From positions 63,258,199-63,322,198 of the forward strand of contig JAVIAB010000073.1 of NCBI GenBank assembly GCA_032433765.1: 64,000 bases of DNA. The letters run 5' to 3'. Source of the DNA: Megaustenia siamemsis. Lineage: Eukaryota; Mollusca; Gastropoda; Stylommatophora; Ariophantidae. The translations under genes were made by a program, and so were the position numbers. Under the pieces are notes generated by a model. The model made no database searches. It was not told the DNA's origin and worked only from the letters and a program-made list of their open reading frames with translations. Position 1 is the first letter of the stretch, and every line of letters begins with the position of its first letter. Below, one piece after another: positions 31,282 through 41,517 of this stretch.

Positions 31282-32329
31282 GTTAGCAAATCATGCCTGG
31301 TGAAGAAAGACTTGGGAACGTTAAAGAAAAGAAACAAAAAAAGTCGCTGGCACAACACAAGTTGAAGTACAAACCACTATACTCTAACATGGGACACTCT
31401 CGGGGTTTCCCAAGCAAGAGATCTCATACTTGACCAAGATCCAAGTGGCAAGTAAGGTCAGGGCCACAGCACAAGTGTGTCCCTATCATATCGCACGGCC
31501 AGAGACCAGGGCAGTGAGCAGCTGATTATAACAGCTGATTAACCAGCTGTCCAAATGTGTCCCTGTAATAAACACTTCCTGAAAGCGACGAATAAATACA
31601 TTCCTCCTAATACGTCTTCATCGTGATTCAAAAACCACTCTCCTGATACATTTTAAGTTATAGTTATCAATTTTTTCACCATCTTGGCCGTTATATTATC
31701 TTCACCTACAGCTTTCTTTTTTCAGTATTCATCCAATGACTCTACATCATCCACCCTCAAAAGGATATTACGTGTGTGTAGACATGCTGTGTACTATAAA
31801 TTGTTACATCTGCACCATTTAACCTAAAACATCCATTTTTGGCATGGTATTTTTGAGTACCAGGATACTTTCCTCTTTATATCTACTGACTTGGCCATAG
31901 TGATTAACATGTTTCTAAGAGCAATAATAGTGGGAGGTGATGTAGGGTCTGGATCAGTTCTGTTATGACACACACAAGCTGTCAAATATGGATAGCTGAC
32001 AGACTACAGGCCAGTTACTGGTGAGTACCTACGGTATTGATTGAAGATTTTTTTTATTGTTTCTCTTTCCAGAAGTCCATAAAGTTTTAATTTCTGACAT
32101 TAGGCTGGATTAGACCTGTTGCATTTTAAATGTTATGGTTTTGCACCTTCAAGATCTTTAAGGTGTTACTTCTTCCTGGGGGGGGGGTTGTCTTCTACCT
32201 GAGTCTGCCTTAAATGAAGAATGAGATTATGAATTGCCATAGATGTTAATGTTGCTGTAGTTATTTTTTTTTTATTCCAACTGGTGTGATTATTGATCAT
32301 GGACAATTCTTGGACGATACTAGTGTAAA
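31282..32329. other. unassigned sequence after LTR-like block 2
   Basis: A 46-codon frame starts at 31293 (MPGEERLGNVKEKKQKK) shortly after the putative LTR, where an LTR element's gag would begin, but it stops quickly and no domain is recognisable. The rest shows no coding signal. Confidence 0.3.
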
Positions 32330-32960
32330 ATAATAATATGCAAATTGAAATGTATAAGAAAAGCTGTAAACAAAACTAGAAGTGACAAAATTAGAAATGA
32401 GGTTGTGAAAAAAAGGTGGGTGTAACACCAACTATTGACTATATTGAACAACAAAGAATTAAATTTGAACATCTGACCAGAAAAAAATCAAACCAACCTG
32501 CAGCTCGAGTGTATTACATGAAACAACCAGCCACAGAGCAAAAATCCAAATAAGAAAGAGAAGAATAAAAAAAAGTAAAAGTAAAGTACCCCTGTCACGC
32601 CAAGTGGCGTATAGGGAAATATGGTGTTAGTGACCCTATATTTTACAGACCTTCAGCACATGATTTTTGGGGTAATGTGGTCGGTATTACGTCTGTGCTG
32701 CTTTACTTTCTCAGAAAAAAATCCGGTACCCATTTAAGGCTGGGTGAACCCGGAAGCCGTCGGCTGGGATCGAACCCTACCCCTTGTCCTTTGTAGTCCA
32801 GTTCACTAACCACTGAGTTATCGCGGCTAAAGAGAAGAATAGTTGAACCAAATAGAAGTTAAGTAAATTTGACACAGCTAATGAAGGCCAGAAGATAAAA
32901 AATTCCTCCTCTATGCAACGTTACACAGCACAATCAGTGCGATAAAAGAGAGAAGAAAGA
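32330..32960 (+). mobile_element. LINE family J 3' fragment, interrupted by a SINE
   Basis: The + strand reads KCIRKAVNKTRSDKIRNEVV then IEQQRIKFEHLTR, matching the J copy at 46025-46402 (RCLRKVTNNTRRDRIPNETI, IEQQQFKWFGHLVRM). The frame continues beyond the SINE with LTQLMKAR. It is 5'-truncated and mutated. Confidence 0.7.
32568..32828 (-). mobile_element. tRNA-derived SINE copy 3
   Basis: Flanked by AAAGAGAAGAATA (32555-32567, 32829-32841), a perfect 13-bp duplication. Antisense orientation; the A box has one change (TAACTCAGTGG). Confidence 0.95.
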
Positions 32961-33189
32961 AAGAAGTTTATTTTTTTTTAACAAATGGAAAATAGACCTC
33001 TTATCTGCTATTTTTAATTCTTATCCATGTAATCCATGAAGTAGCAGATTATTCTGTACTGGACATCGTTTGTCACACACGCATTTAACGATCTATAAAC
33101 TAAATCCATGAATCATAATTAAACAGTTAGCAATTGAATGACATTTCGTAAACTTCAGAAGTAAGAAAAATGGAAAACAATCGTATTCC

Positions 33190-33525
33190 CAAACAATTAT
33201 TGTATGCTGAACTTAGGGATGGAAAGAGTAAAGCGTAGAACAGTGCTGAGATATAAGGATGTTTGCAGGACTTCCTTGAGTGAATTCTCTATCAGTGAAA
33301 GAAGCTGCAAAGATCTGGCATCAGATTGTAGCACATGGGGAACAAAAATAAAAAATGGCACAGCGACCTTCAAGGCAGCTTTGATGTCAAATTCAGAAGA
33401 CAAAAGTCACAGGAGAACGGAAATGAGGCCAGGCACCACAAATACATTTTGTTCATTCTGCAGCTTGATCTGTCTATCCAATTTGGCAGATTCAGCCACG
33501 AGAGAAACTGTTCAGTAAAATAGGA
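33190..33525 (+). mobile_element. LINE family F 3' end fragment
   Basis: Two overlapping frames (33204-33518, 33335-33523) together read RYKDVCRTSLSEFSISERS, a WRTKIKNGTATF-type block, and the C-terminal finger (CSFCSLICLSNL / GRFSHERNC). This matches the antisense F2 copy at 61380-61970. The GHVLR-type block before it is missing. Confidence 0.75.
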
Positions 33526-33963
33526 TCCAGCATAAGACACTAATATTTTTACCAAACTAACTGATCATTAACACTTGTTATGAACCATCTGTAAGACACC
33601 AAAGGTCATGCAATACAAAAAATGAGTGCTGTGAGGCAATAAGACAAGATAGGGTTTAACAGTTAGAGTCAAGGGTATAATCATGGCAAAACTGATTCAA
33701 GCTTACAATGACTTCTAGTTTGAAAACAGTGATTGAAGTAGTTACTGCTGTTCTCAAGAGGTTTCACAGACAAATTTGAATAGGACAGTTATGATGAACT
33801 CTCAGTGAATCCTTCAAAAGATAATAATGCAGGAAAAGGAGATATGGCCATGCAACCAATAATGTCAAATATAATCAAAAAAAAGATGAGCATCACGAGC
33901 ATTATGTCAGTCACGTTTTGAGAAGAAATAACAAGAGAATCATAAGGCAAACACTTGTGAAAC
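33526..33963. other. mostly unassigned; weak LINE scrap at the right end
   Basis: About 33870-33960 reads HYVSHVLRRNNKRIIRQTLVKQ in one frame, like the GHVMRR block of LINEs, but too short to place in a family. Confidence 0.35.
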
Positions 33964-33966
33964 AAA

Positions 33967-34199
33967 CATCATCATCATTGAGTGCCGTCTCCGCATAAAA
34001 GGTAGGCTACCATGGAGCACCAATCCGCTCTGTCCCTTGCTTTCATGGTACAGGTTGTCATAGGTTGACTTGTTCATCTTTTGATTTTACTTGACAATGT
34101 TAGTCTTGGTCTGCCTCTGCTTCTTTTACCTTGTATTTTCCCTTCTAAGATTACTTTTAGTAGGCTGCTGTATCTTTTAACATTCCCTAAAAATCTCAT
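33967..34199 (-). mobile_element. RTE family B antisense copy, left part
   Basis: It starts CATCATCATCATTGAGTGCC (3' tail) and runs through the RGRPRLT-type C-terminal region. It is interrupted at AAAAATCTCAT (34189-34199) and resumes at 36558 with the same 11 bases. Confidence 0.88.
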
Positions 34200-34205
34200 A
34201 TGGTG

Positions 34206-34468
34206 AAGTAAAGTAAAAGTAAAGTACCCCGTGACGCCAAGTGGCGTATAGGGAAAAATGGTGTTAGTGACCCTATATTTTACAGACCTTCAGCACATGA
34301 TTTTTGGGGTAATGTGGTCAGTATTACGCCCGTGCTGCTTTACTTTACCAGAAAAAAAATCCGGTACCCATTTAAGGCTGGGTGAACCCGGAAGCCGTCG
34401 GTTGGGATCGAACCCTACCACTTGTCCTTTTAGTCCAGTTCACTAACCGCTGAGCTATCGCGGCTCCC
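34206..34468 (-). mobile_element. tRNA-derived SINE copy 4 (no target duplication seen)
   Basis: A complete antisense SINE with A box AGCTCAGCGG and B box GGTTCGATCCC on the minus strand. Unlike the other copies I cannot find a flanking duplication of its own; it abuts the truncated RTE-A at 34469. Confidence 0.92.
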
Positions 34469-34893
34469 TAGTAGTTGGAAAGATAAGAATAAAATTGCGG
34501 AAGATACATAAATCCCCAAGAAATATTAAATTAGAACTAGATATGCTTAGAGTAGATAAACAGATGAGTGATAGGTACAGCACAATAGTACAAAATAGAT
34601 ATAATGCTATTGAGAAAATACAGGACATTGAGGAAAAGTGAGAAATGCTCAAACAATGAATTCAACAAACATCAAAAGAAGTAATACTAGTGACTTAAAA
34701 CATCAACAAAAAGAAATGGATGACAGAAGAAATATTACACCTAAAAGATGAAAGAAGAAAACATAAGAAAGAAGAACGGATATACAAAATATTGCACAAA
34801 GAGATCCAAAACAAATGCAGAGAAGCGAAGGAAGGATGGTTAAAACAGAAATGTGAAGAAATGGAAAAACAACTAAAGAAAGACTAAAAATTT

Positions 34894-36440
34894 ATGTACA
34901 ATCAGTTAAATGAATTAACAGGTAGAAAAGAAGTCAAAGTTTCAGGATGTGTGAAATCAAAGGAAGGAAATATAATAATAGGACAGGAGAAGACAATGGA
35001 AAGCTGGACAGAATATATCAGTCAACTCTATGATCATGAAAAACCAGAGTTAAACAATTCAAACAAAGACACAGGACCACCAATAATGCAAAGTGAAGTG
35101 GAGGACACAATTCAACACATGAAAAAAGGCAAAGCTCCAGGTCCTGACAATATAACAATCGAAGAGATAAATGCATTAGGAGAGCTGGGAGTACAAGTCA
35201 TAACAAAACTATTCAACTATCATTGAGAATGACATATATAACACTGGACACACCCAAAGATCTACTAAAATCTATCTTTGTAGCCATACTGAAGAAATCC
35301 GGCGTCACTGATTGTGAAGACCATTGCACTATTAGTCTCATGAGCCATATGATGAAAATATTACTTATTACAATATTATAAGTGAGGAACAATGTGGATT
35401 TGTGGAAGGAAAGGGCACGAATAATGCAATATACATCTTAAGAACATTGATAGAAAGATCTATAGAGGTAAAGAAAGATCTATACATGTGCTTTATAGAC
35501 TACACAAAAGCATCTGACAAAGTAAAACATGTGGAAATAATCAATTTAACATTGATGGCAAGGATCTGTGAATCATAAAAAACATGTACTGGCAACAAAC
35601 AGCAGCTACACGAATTAACAACCAAACAGAACAATTTCACTTTATAAAACAAGGAGTTAGACAAGGCTGTGTTCTGTCGCCGGATTTGTTTTCACTTTAC
35701 AGCGAACATATTATGAGATCAATGGTAGACAAAAAAGGAATTTAAGTCAACGGTCACAACCTAAATAATTTGAGATATGCAGATCACAGTCTTAATAGCA
35801 GAGACAGAGAATGAACTACAAGAAATGATAGACATAATAGTAAAAGAAAGCAACAAGAAAGGTCTCAGTCTGAATAGTAAGAAAACAAAAGTAATGGTCA
35901 TATCGAAGAAATAATCATCACCATCAAGCAGCATAAATATAAACAGGACAAATCTGTAACAAGGGCAGCGTTTGAAATACTTGGGCACAATAATAACATC
36001 AGATGGGAGATGCACCACAGAAATAAAAAGCAGAATAGCTCAGGCCAAATTAGCCCTTTCAGAAAATGAAAAATATCTTATGCAACAAATCTATGTCAAT
36101 AGAAGTGAGAAAGAGTGTTCATTGGTGCTATATAGAACCAATTCTGACCTATGGAAGCGAATCATGGACAGTAGACAAACAAATGAAAAGACGATTAGAG
36201 GCCACAGAGATGGAATTTCTCAGAAGAATGTTGAAAGTTCCCTGGACAGCTAAAAAGACCAATGAGGACATTCTCAAGGAGGCCAACACAAAAAATGAGC
36301 TTCTAAAAAACATCAGAAAGAAACAATCAACATTTTTCGGGCACATCATGAGAAGAGGAAAGTTGGAATCATGTGGTTACAACTGGCAAAATAAAAGGAA
36401 AGAGAGATCGCGGACGACAAAGGGAGAAAATACTGGATAG
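34894..36440 (+). pseudogene. RTE-A linker, RT and C-terminal region, heavily broken
   Basis: In order: the linker ending HMKKGKAPGPDNITIEEI (34894-35226), RT blocks EEQCGFVEGKGTNNAIY, YMCFIDYTKASDKVK (motif A, frame intact locally), QGVRQGCVLSPDLF region in the DNA at about 35645-35690, a damaged YADD (reads WDMQITVL or YADH) at about 35775, then KYLGTIITSDGRCTTEI (35972 on) and the C-terminal domain 36066-36440 with LTYGSESWTV and KKQSTFFGHIMRR. Motif C is lost. Confidence 0.82.
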
Positions 36441-36557
36441 CTTGGTGTCATGGCATGGAAAACAGTCAACAACAGAACTGATTCGATGTACTGTAAATAG
36501 AAGATTGTGGAAGGACATGATCGCCTATGCCAACCGGTATGGCACCTTATGATGATG

Positions 36558-36855
36558 AAAAATCTCATTTGTCTCATTTTAATTATGTTTAGCAGTTCTC
36601 TTTTCATTTTTAGTTGTTTTAATACTTCATTCATCATTTGTTTTCTTTTCATCCAACTCTTCCTATTATTTTATAAATCCACGTTTCAAAGGCTTCAATT
36701 TACTGCTCTGTTTTCTTGTCTAGATATAACATATAATATATATAAGATATAACATTTTGCTTTTCTTAGTTTTAGCCCTGGTGTTATTTGTTTTGTTGTT
36801 AGTATATTTTTCATGGCATTAAAATAACTTTTTCCCATTTCTATTCTTTTGTTTT
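36558..36855 (-). mobile_element. RTE family B antisense copy, right part
   Basis: It continues 33967-34199 after the nested RTE-A, encoding (antisense) the KMKRELLNIIKMRQM and post-RT region. It ends at about 36855, where a second RTE-A fragment begins. Confidence 0.82.
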
Positions 36856-37240
36856 TGGACAGTAGATAAACAAATGAAAAGATGATTAGAGGCCACAGAG
36901 ATGGGATTTCTCAGAAGAATGTTGAAAGTTCCCTGGACAGTTAAAAAGACCAATGAGGAAATTCTCAAAGAGGTCAACACAAAAAGGGTCTAAGAAACAT
37001 CAGAAAGAAACAATCAACATTTTTCAGGCACACCATGACAAGAGGAAAGTTGGAATGCTTGGTTACAACTGGCAAAATAAAAGGAAAGAGAGATCGCGGA
37101 TGACAAACAGAGAAAATACTGGATAACTTGGTGTCATGGCATGGAAAACGGTCAACAACAGAATTGATACGATGCACTGTCGATAGAAGATTGTGGAAGG
37201 ACATGATCACCTATGCCAACCGGTATGTCACATGAGGATG
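36856..37240 (+). mobile_element. second RTE-A 3' fragment, near-duplicate of 36165-36550
   Basis: GGACAGTAGA(C/T)AAACAAATGA and the next ~370 bp repeat the end of the neighbouring RTE-A copy with scattered differences and small deletions, ending ATGAGGATGATAATG. It is either an independent truncated insertion of a closely related element or a local duplication. Confidence 0.82.
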
Positions 37241-38200
37241 ATAATGTTATCTAACCCTGGTGCTTTATTTCTGGGCGCATATTTGATTACTTCTTCGATT
37301 TCCTCTCTTATGAAATTGGTTTCAGTATTTGTGCATTCTTGCATGGTTTTTGTTGTCTTATTGGTGGTGTCATGTTTAATAGGTCTTTAAAATATTCTTT
37401 CCATCTCTGTTGCATATGTTGGTTATTTGATATTGCCTGTCCGTCCTTGTTATTTATGAATTCAGTGGGATTGTGGTTTTCTTTTCTCACTCTTGTTGCT
37501 TTGACTACTTTGTAGAAATCTATTGTGGTTGTCTCGAAGTCCCTGCTCATATTTTGTCTGAATTCTGTCCATTTCTTTTCTTTAGCTATTTTAATCAAAA
37601 TTGTAACCCTTTTCGAATTAAGGCATATTTTTCATATTTTTCTTGGTTCTTATTCTCCCTCCAATTTTTAAACAGTTTTTGCTGTCATTAGTATTTTGCT
37701 TTGTGAGTCCCATATATCATTGATATCTATATCTATTTCACCAAGTAAAAAAAAAAAAAAGTAAAGAACCCCCATCACACCAAGTGGTGTATAGGGAATA
37801 TGGTGTTAGTGACCATAAATTTTACAGGTGATTTTTGGGGTAATGTGGTCGGTATTACAACTGTACCGCTTTACTTTCCCAGGAAAAAATGTGGTACCCA
37901 TTAAAGGCTGGGTGAATCGGAAGCCGTCGGTTTGGAGCAAACCCTACCTCTTGTCCTTTGTAGTCCAGTTCACTAACCACTGAGCTATCATGGCTATTTC
38001 ACCGAGTGCTACATAACAATTACTTAGCTTTATGTTAAACTTTTTGCTTGATGGCTGCATCTTTCAGTTTACGATTATCAATTTTATGTGTAGTTGATCT
38101 CTTCTGTAGGCTTTTAAATTGATGGTTATGATTGTAATTAAATCTTTCTCCTTGTATTATTACCTTTGTATTTCTGAGGTCTTTCTTGGCTGATATTCAG
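37241..38200 (-). mobile_element. LINE family C fragment, antisense, holding a SINE
   Basis: The 37598-37308 minus frame reads KKWTEFRQNMSRDFETTT, FINNKDGQAISNNQHMQQRWKE and YFKDLLN; just beyond it lies KYAPRNKAPGLDN. This is the linker and RT N-terminus of family C (compare about 8740-9060). After the SINE the minus strand continues upstream with KRSTTHKIDNRKLKD-like linker sequence. RT core and 3' end are absent. Confidence 0.75.
37747..37993 (-). mobile_element. tRNA-derived SINE copy 5
   Basis: Flanked by CTATTTCACCAAGT (37733-37746) and CTATTTCACCGAGT (37994-38007), 13 of 14 matching. It carries an internal deletion of ~15 bp in the body (around 37828) and a 14-A run at its tail end. 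Confidence 0.92.
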
Positions 38201-38928
38201 GCCCGGCCTAAACAAATTTCTTAAATAGAACCAATTATGATATTAGAGCCTCACAGATTTTCAAGGTCTCTTAAACAACTTAATTAATCCATTATGACAT
38301 ATTAAGTGACCTACTGTGCCTCAAAAATGCCATTAAACGATATACATGACCAAAATTAAGTGACACTGAAGGGCAAATGAGGAAGGAGAGAAGAAGTAGA
38401 AGACAAATTCCTACCATTTGTTGCTAATATTGCCAGAATTTCTCCTTTTTCATTAATTTTTTTTCTCTGTAACTATTTTCAGATGTTTATTTAACTATCT
38501 TCTTTTGCCTGTCGGTATTTCTTTATTTGTGCTGATACACAAGAGCGTGTTTTTTTTTTCCCAGCACTTTTTCCTACATATTTTTTTTAATGGTCAGTCA
38601 TACATTTTTGTTTTCTGTTATTTTCTTTTTTTGCAATACATCATTGCTTCTTTGTACACTATTCCTTTTGCATTGCTATTTGCTTATAGTTTTTCATCCA
38701 GATGTTCCCTTTTCCATAGCTTTACCTCTTCTACCAACAACTTTTCATTATCTTTATTTGCACTGCAGGCTATTTCTTTATTTATTTTTTTTATTAAAGC
38801 TGTCATATGCAATGAGTCATTTTACTTCAGTTGTTTCATTACTTGGTCATCTGAGTGAGTGTAACGTTTGTAATATAGCTGTTTTAATAAAATAGGTTTG
38901 GATTTAATTTTGAATAGTATAGGATAAT
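38201..38928. other. degraded LINE-like and unassigned sequence
   Basis: About 38360-38390 matches the family L 3' UTR (GGGCAAATGAGGAAGGA, compare 14125). The T-rich stretch 38410-38900 resembles an antisense LINE linker by composition but no motif is certain. Confidence 0.35.
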
Positions 38929-39006
38929 CAAAGCAAGAGACAGAGTGGAATGGCGCTCCATGGTAGCCAACCTTCTATGTGGAGACGGCACCCAATGATG
39001 ATGATG
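38929..39006 (+). mobile_element. RTE family B 3' tail (78 bp) with target duplication
   Basis: It consists of the last ~20 codons and GATGATGATG tail only, flanked by ATAGGATAAT (38919-38928, 39007-39016). An extreme 5' truncation. Confidence 0.92.
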
Positions 39007-39161
39007 ATAGGATAATATTATGATATCGTATGTAGTTAAGTATGCTCACTTTTAATCAGCATTCCTACACCTCTTCGAAGTTTTATATGTATTGCCAGAA
39101 TAAATAAATGTATATTTTTTCACTTGTAGACCTATATAGCCCTCCCCTCTTATAAATATTA

Positions 39162-39237
39162 ATCATCATCATCAAGTACCTTGCCTGCTGGCGAAGGCGA
39201 CCATGTCTCTCCACAACTTTCAATTTTGACAGTTATT
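39162..39237 (-). mobile_element. RTE family A 3' tail fragment, antisense
   Basis: ATCATCATCATCAAGTACC then CCATGTCTCTCCACAACTTT is the reverse complement of the RTE-A 3' end. It sits just upstream of the candidate NIP7 promoter region. Confidence 0.85.
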
Positions 39238-39239
39238 AG

Positions 39240-39494
39240 TCAGGACGCACCAAGCTGGACACTTGTTTGCGTTTGAACAAAGCCCAATGGCCAAAATCTG
39301 AATTCGCAGAATTTTGTTCATTCTTAACGGCGGCCGTTATAGTTTAGCTTTTACTAGCACAATGCCTGGAGTATAAGCTCAGAACACAATCTTGTCGTGC
39401 TTTCTCCCTGCATCGAAGGTTGGCGACAATGGAGATTCATTTCACTGTGACTCTTGTAGATGCTGTCTTAAATTAACCAAATTAGTAAACAACC
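39240..39494 (+). promoter_or_regulatory. NIP7: probable promoter and 5' UTR of NIP7
   Basis: The sequence before the ATG at 39495 is less AT-rich than its surroundings and contains CCCAATGG at about 39284 and GGCGGCCG at about 39330. No transposon homology was found here. Transcription start cannot be located from sequence alone. Confidence 0.35.
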
Positions 39495-39550
39495 ATGCGT
39501 CCACTAACACAGGAGGAGATCAACACCTTCTTTGACAAACTATCCAAACA
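39495..39550 (+). CDS. NIP7: NIP7 first coding exon (60S ribosome biogenesis factor)
   Basis: ATG at 39495 (context ACCATGC) opens MRPLTQEEINTFFDKLSK, which matches the known start of animal NIP7 (MRPLTEEE then an F-K-K pattern). The frame would stop at TAA at once, but the junction CCAAACA|GTAAATT gives a good splice donor at 39551, so the exon ends two bases into the next codon. NIP7 is a nuclear/nucleolar protein with a PUA RNA-binding domain needed for pre-rRNA processing and 60S subunit assembly. The other exons were not found in the window; the D1 and later LINEs would lie in its first intron. An isolated copied fragment is the alternative. Confidence 0.6.
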
Positions 39551-39718
39551 GTAAATTACATGTTTCATCATATATTCGTATATATCTGGTAGAACTTTTA
39601 GTTTAAAATACTTGTCATAACATGACTTGTCAGCATCAGTGAGACTCCCGGAAGTCCGTGATAGTTAGGAGGGTCTTATTGTCTGTTGTTGATGTGTGAT
39701 GGTGATGGTTTAATCACC
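39551..39718. other. start of putative NIP7 intron 1
   Basis: It has a GTAAATTACATG donor start and is then AT-rich non-coding, reaching the D1 LINE leader. Confidence 0.4.
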
Positions 39719-39967
39719 AACTAATTACTACATCAAACTTGGGCAGATGGTGCTCGTAAGCCTGGGAGGGCTGACCATCTATGGGCAGAATCCCCCTACA
39801 GAAAAGACAATCTGCTGCCTTGCAGGAAGATTGGGGACAATCAAAGGCTAAGGAAAGCAAACCTGAATAAAATGCTGGCTGAAATCAGATGCACTGGGCC
39901 ACTGGCGCAGAACACAGTGCAACGTTTTAACAAGTAATCAATCAGACTTATCTAACAGACTCTAATT

Positions 39968-40672
39968 ATGATAGAAACTACCGCTGACCGGAAAGGCTTC
40001 AAGAAACATCTGAATATAGTACTCTGGAACGCGGAGGGCATATACCACAAAAAACAAGCTCTAACAATCAGACTAGCAGAAGAGATAGACGTTGCCTGCA
40101 TCCAGGAAACTCATCTTAATCCTCAGCACAAATTTATGATCAGGGGCTAACAAACATTTAGACAAAACAGGGAAGGTCACAAGAGTGGAATTCTTATACT
40201 TATTAAAAATTCCATCCCAGCAAAACTGATAGATGTAGTCACAAACGGAGAGGCAGAGATCATTGGTGCAGACCTATACATTAACTCTGCTAGTATAAGG
40301 ATATTTAATATATACTGTCCAAATGACAAATTACTGAAGCTGGAGTCAATGGAAATAACACCATCAAAGTGTCTGGTAGTAGGAGACTTTAACAGCCACT
40401 CTGAAAGATGGAGATAAAAGAAGTCCAATGTTCGAGGGGAAGAAGTGGAAGAATGGGAAATAGACAACAACCTATTCCTCATAAACTCTAGGGAGGACCC
40501 CCCCCCCCCCCCCCAACCTTCTACTCAAGAAGATGGAAAACAACTTCCACTCCTGACCAGGCATTTGCAACTGGAGACATATCTATCAAAATAACCAGAA
40601 AAGTGCTGAACCAACTTGGAGATAGTGACCATAGACCAGTCAAACTTTCAGTGGCTCTTGCTCACAAATAAG
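39968..40672 (+). pseudogene. D1 apurinic-like endonuclease domain, broken
   Basis: The first frame (39968-40150) reads MIETTADRKG, then IVLWNAEGIYHKK (metal-binding Asn) and EEIDVACIQETHL (catalytic Glu). A stop (G-Ter) follows, then ILILIKNSIP, FNIYCPND, LVVGDFNSHSERW (Asp/Asn) and SDHRPVKLS (His) in successive readings. The 17-C run at 40498-40514 sits inside it. All catalytic blocks are recognisable but the frame is not continuous. Confidence 0.85.
40498..40514. repeat. poly-C run (17 bases)
   Basis: Homopolymer inside the D1 endonuclease; breaks the frame. Confidence 0.9.
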
Positions 40673-40674
40673 AG

Positions 40675-41517
40675 TTGCAAATACCTCTTCCCAGCTGGAA
40701 CTATAAGAGAGCAGATTGGGCAAATTTTGCAAGGTTCACTGATGCATATACTGCGCCTATCAACACCCACGAAAAGAAGGTCAATAATATGATAGAGCGG
40801 TTAACAAATGGAATCCTGAGAACTGCTAAAGAATCCATTCCTAGAGGAGCAAGAAGAAACTACAGGCCGTACTGGAGCAAGGAAATACAAAGACTAGAAG
40901 AGGAACTGGACTCTGCCAAAGAACTAGCTGAAACATCACACAGCACAGAGAGCAACACTGCCCACAAAGCAGCCTCGACCAAATACAGACGTGAGGTCAT
41001 GATATCAGCAAGACAGAGCTGGATAGACAAAACAGAGAGCCTTAATTTAGACAAAATAGGTCATAAACTATGGAAACTTGCGAAAGCTCTGAACGACGAA
41101 AACAACTGCCGACCTATAATATCATTAACACACAATCAGAACATTCTCCAAGGCAAAAGGGCAGCAAATCTACTGATAGAAACTTACAAAAACATTAGTA
41201 GAATAAACATTCCAATAGACAAACAGAAAGCTGCAAGACGGGAAATCCAAGATGCAAAACACATGCCTTTAGCACCAGAAGAGCATCAGATGACCATCTT
41301 TACCCCAACTGAATTAGATGTTGCCCTCAAAGGATTGAAGCTCAAAAGTTCCCCTGGTAAAGATGGAATCTCCAACGAAATGCTCCTAAATCTGGGACAG
41401 AAAACCATGAGCCAGCTTCTAAGGATAATAAATGCTAGTTGGAAGAGAGGTCATGTGCCGCAATCTGGAAAGAAGCTATTGTGGTGCCCATCCTCAAGCG
41501 TGGAAAAGACCCACTAG
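40675..41517 (+). pseudogene. D1 linker and RT N-terminus (280 codons)
   Basis: A long open frame: WNYKRADWANFARFTDAY, RRNYRPYWSKEIQRLEEELD, then HKLWKLAKALNDE, and LDVALKGLKLKSSPGKDGI (RT motif 0/1 start), MLLNLGQKTMSQLLRIINA and SWKRGHVPQ. It overlaps the next frame at 41439, a -1/+1 shift near 41460 separating it from the KEAIVVPILK block. Typical of I-group LINE linkers. Confidence 0.85.

Larger units (their letters stand above)
34200..36557 (+). mobile_element. 5'-truncated RTE family A copy with a SINE at its 5' junction
   Basis: The whole 2.36-kb segment lies between AAAAATCTCAT duplications (34189-34199, 36558-36568) inside the antisense RTE-B. It begins with 6-9 bp of unknown sequence and an antisense SINE (34206-34468), then RTE-A from the end of the endonuclease to the TGATGATGA tail. 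The coding frame is broken many times. Confidence 0.85.

Noticed and set aside
31293..31433. gag start of an LTR element
   Set aside because: Only 46 codons, no zinc knuckle or capsid motif; kept as an unassigned stretch.
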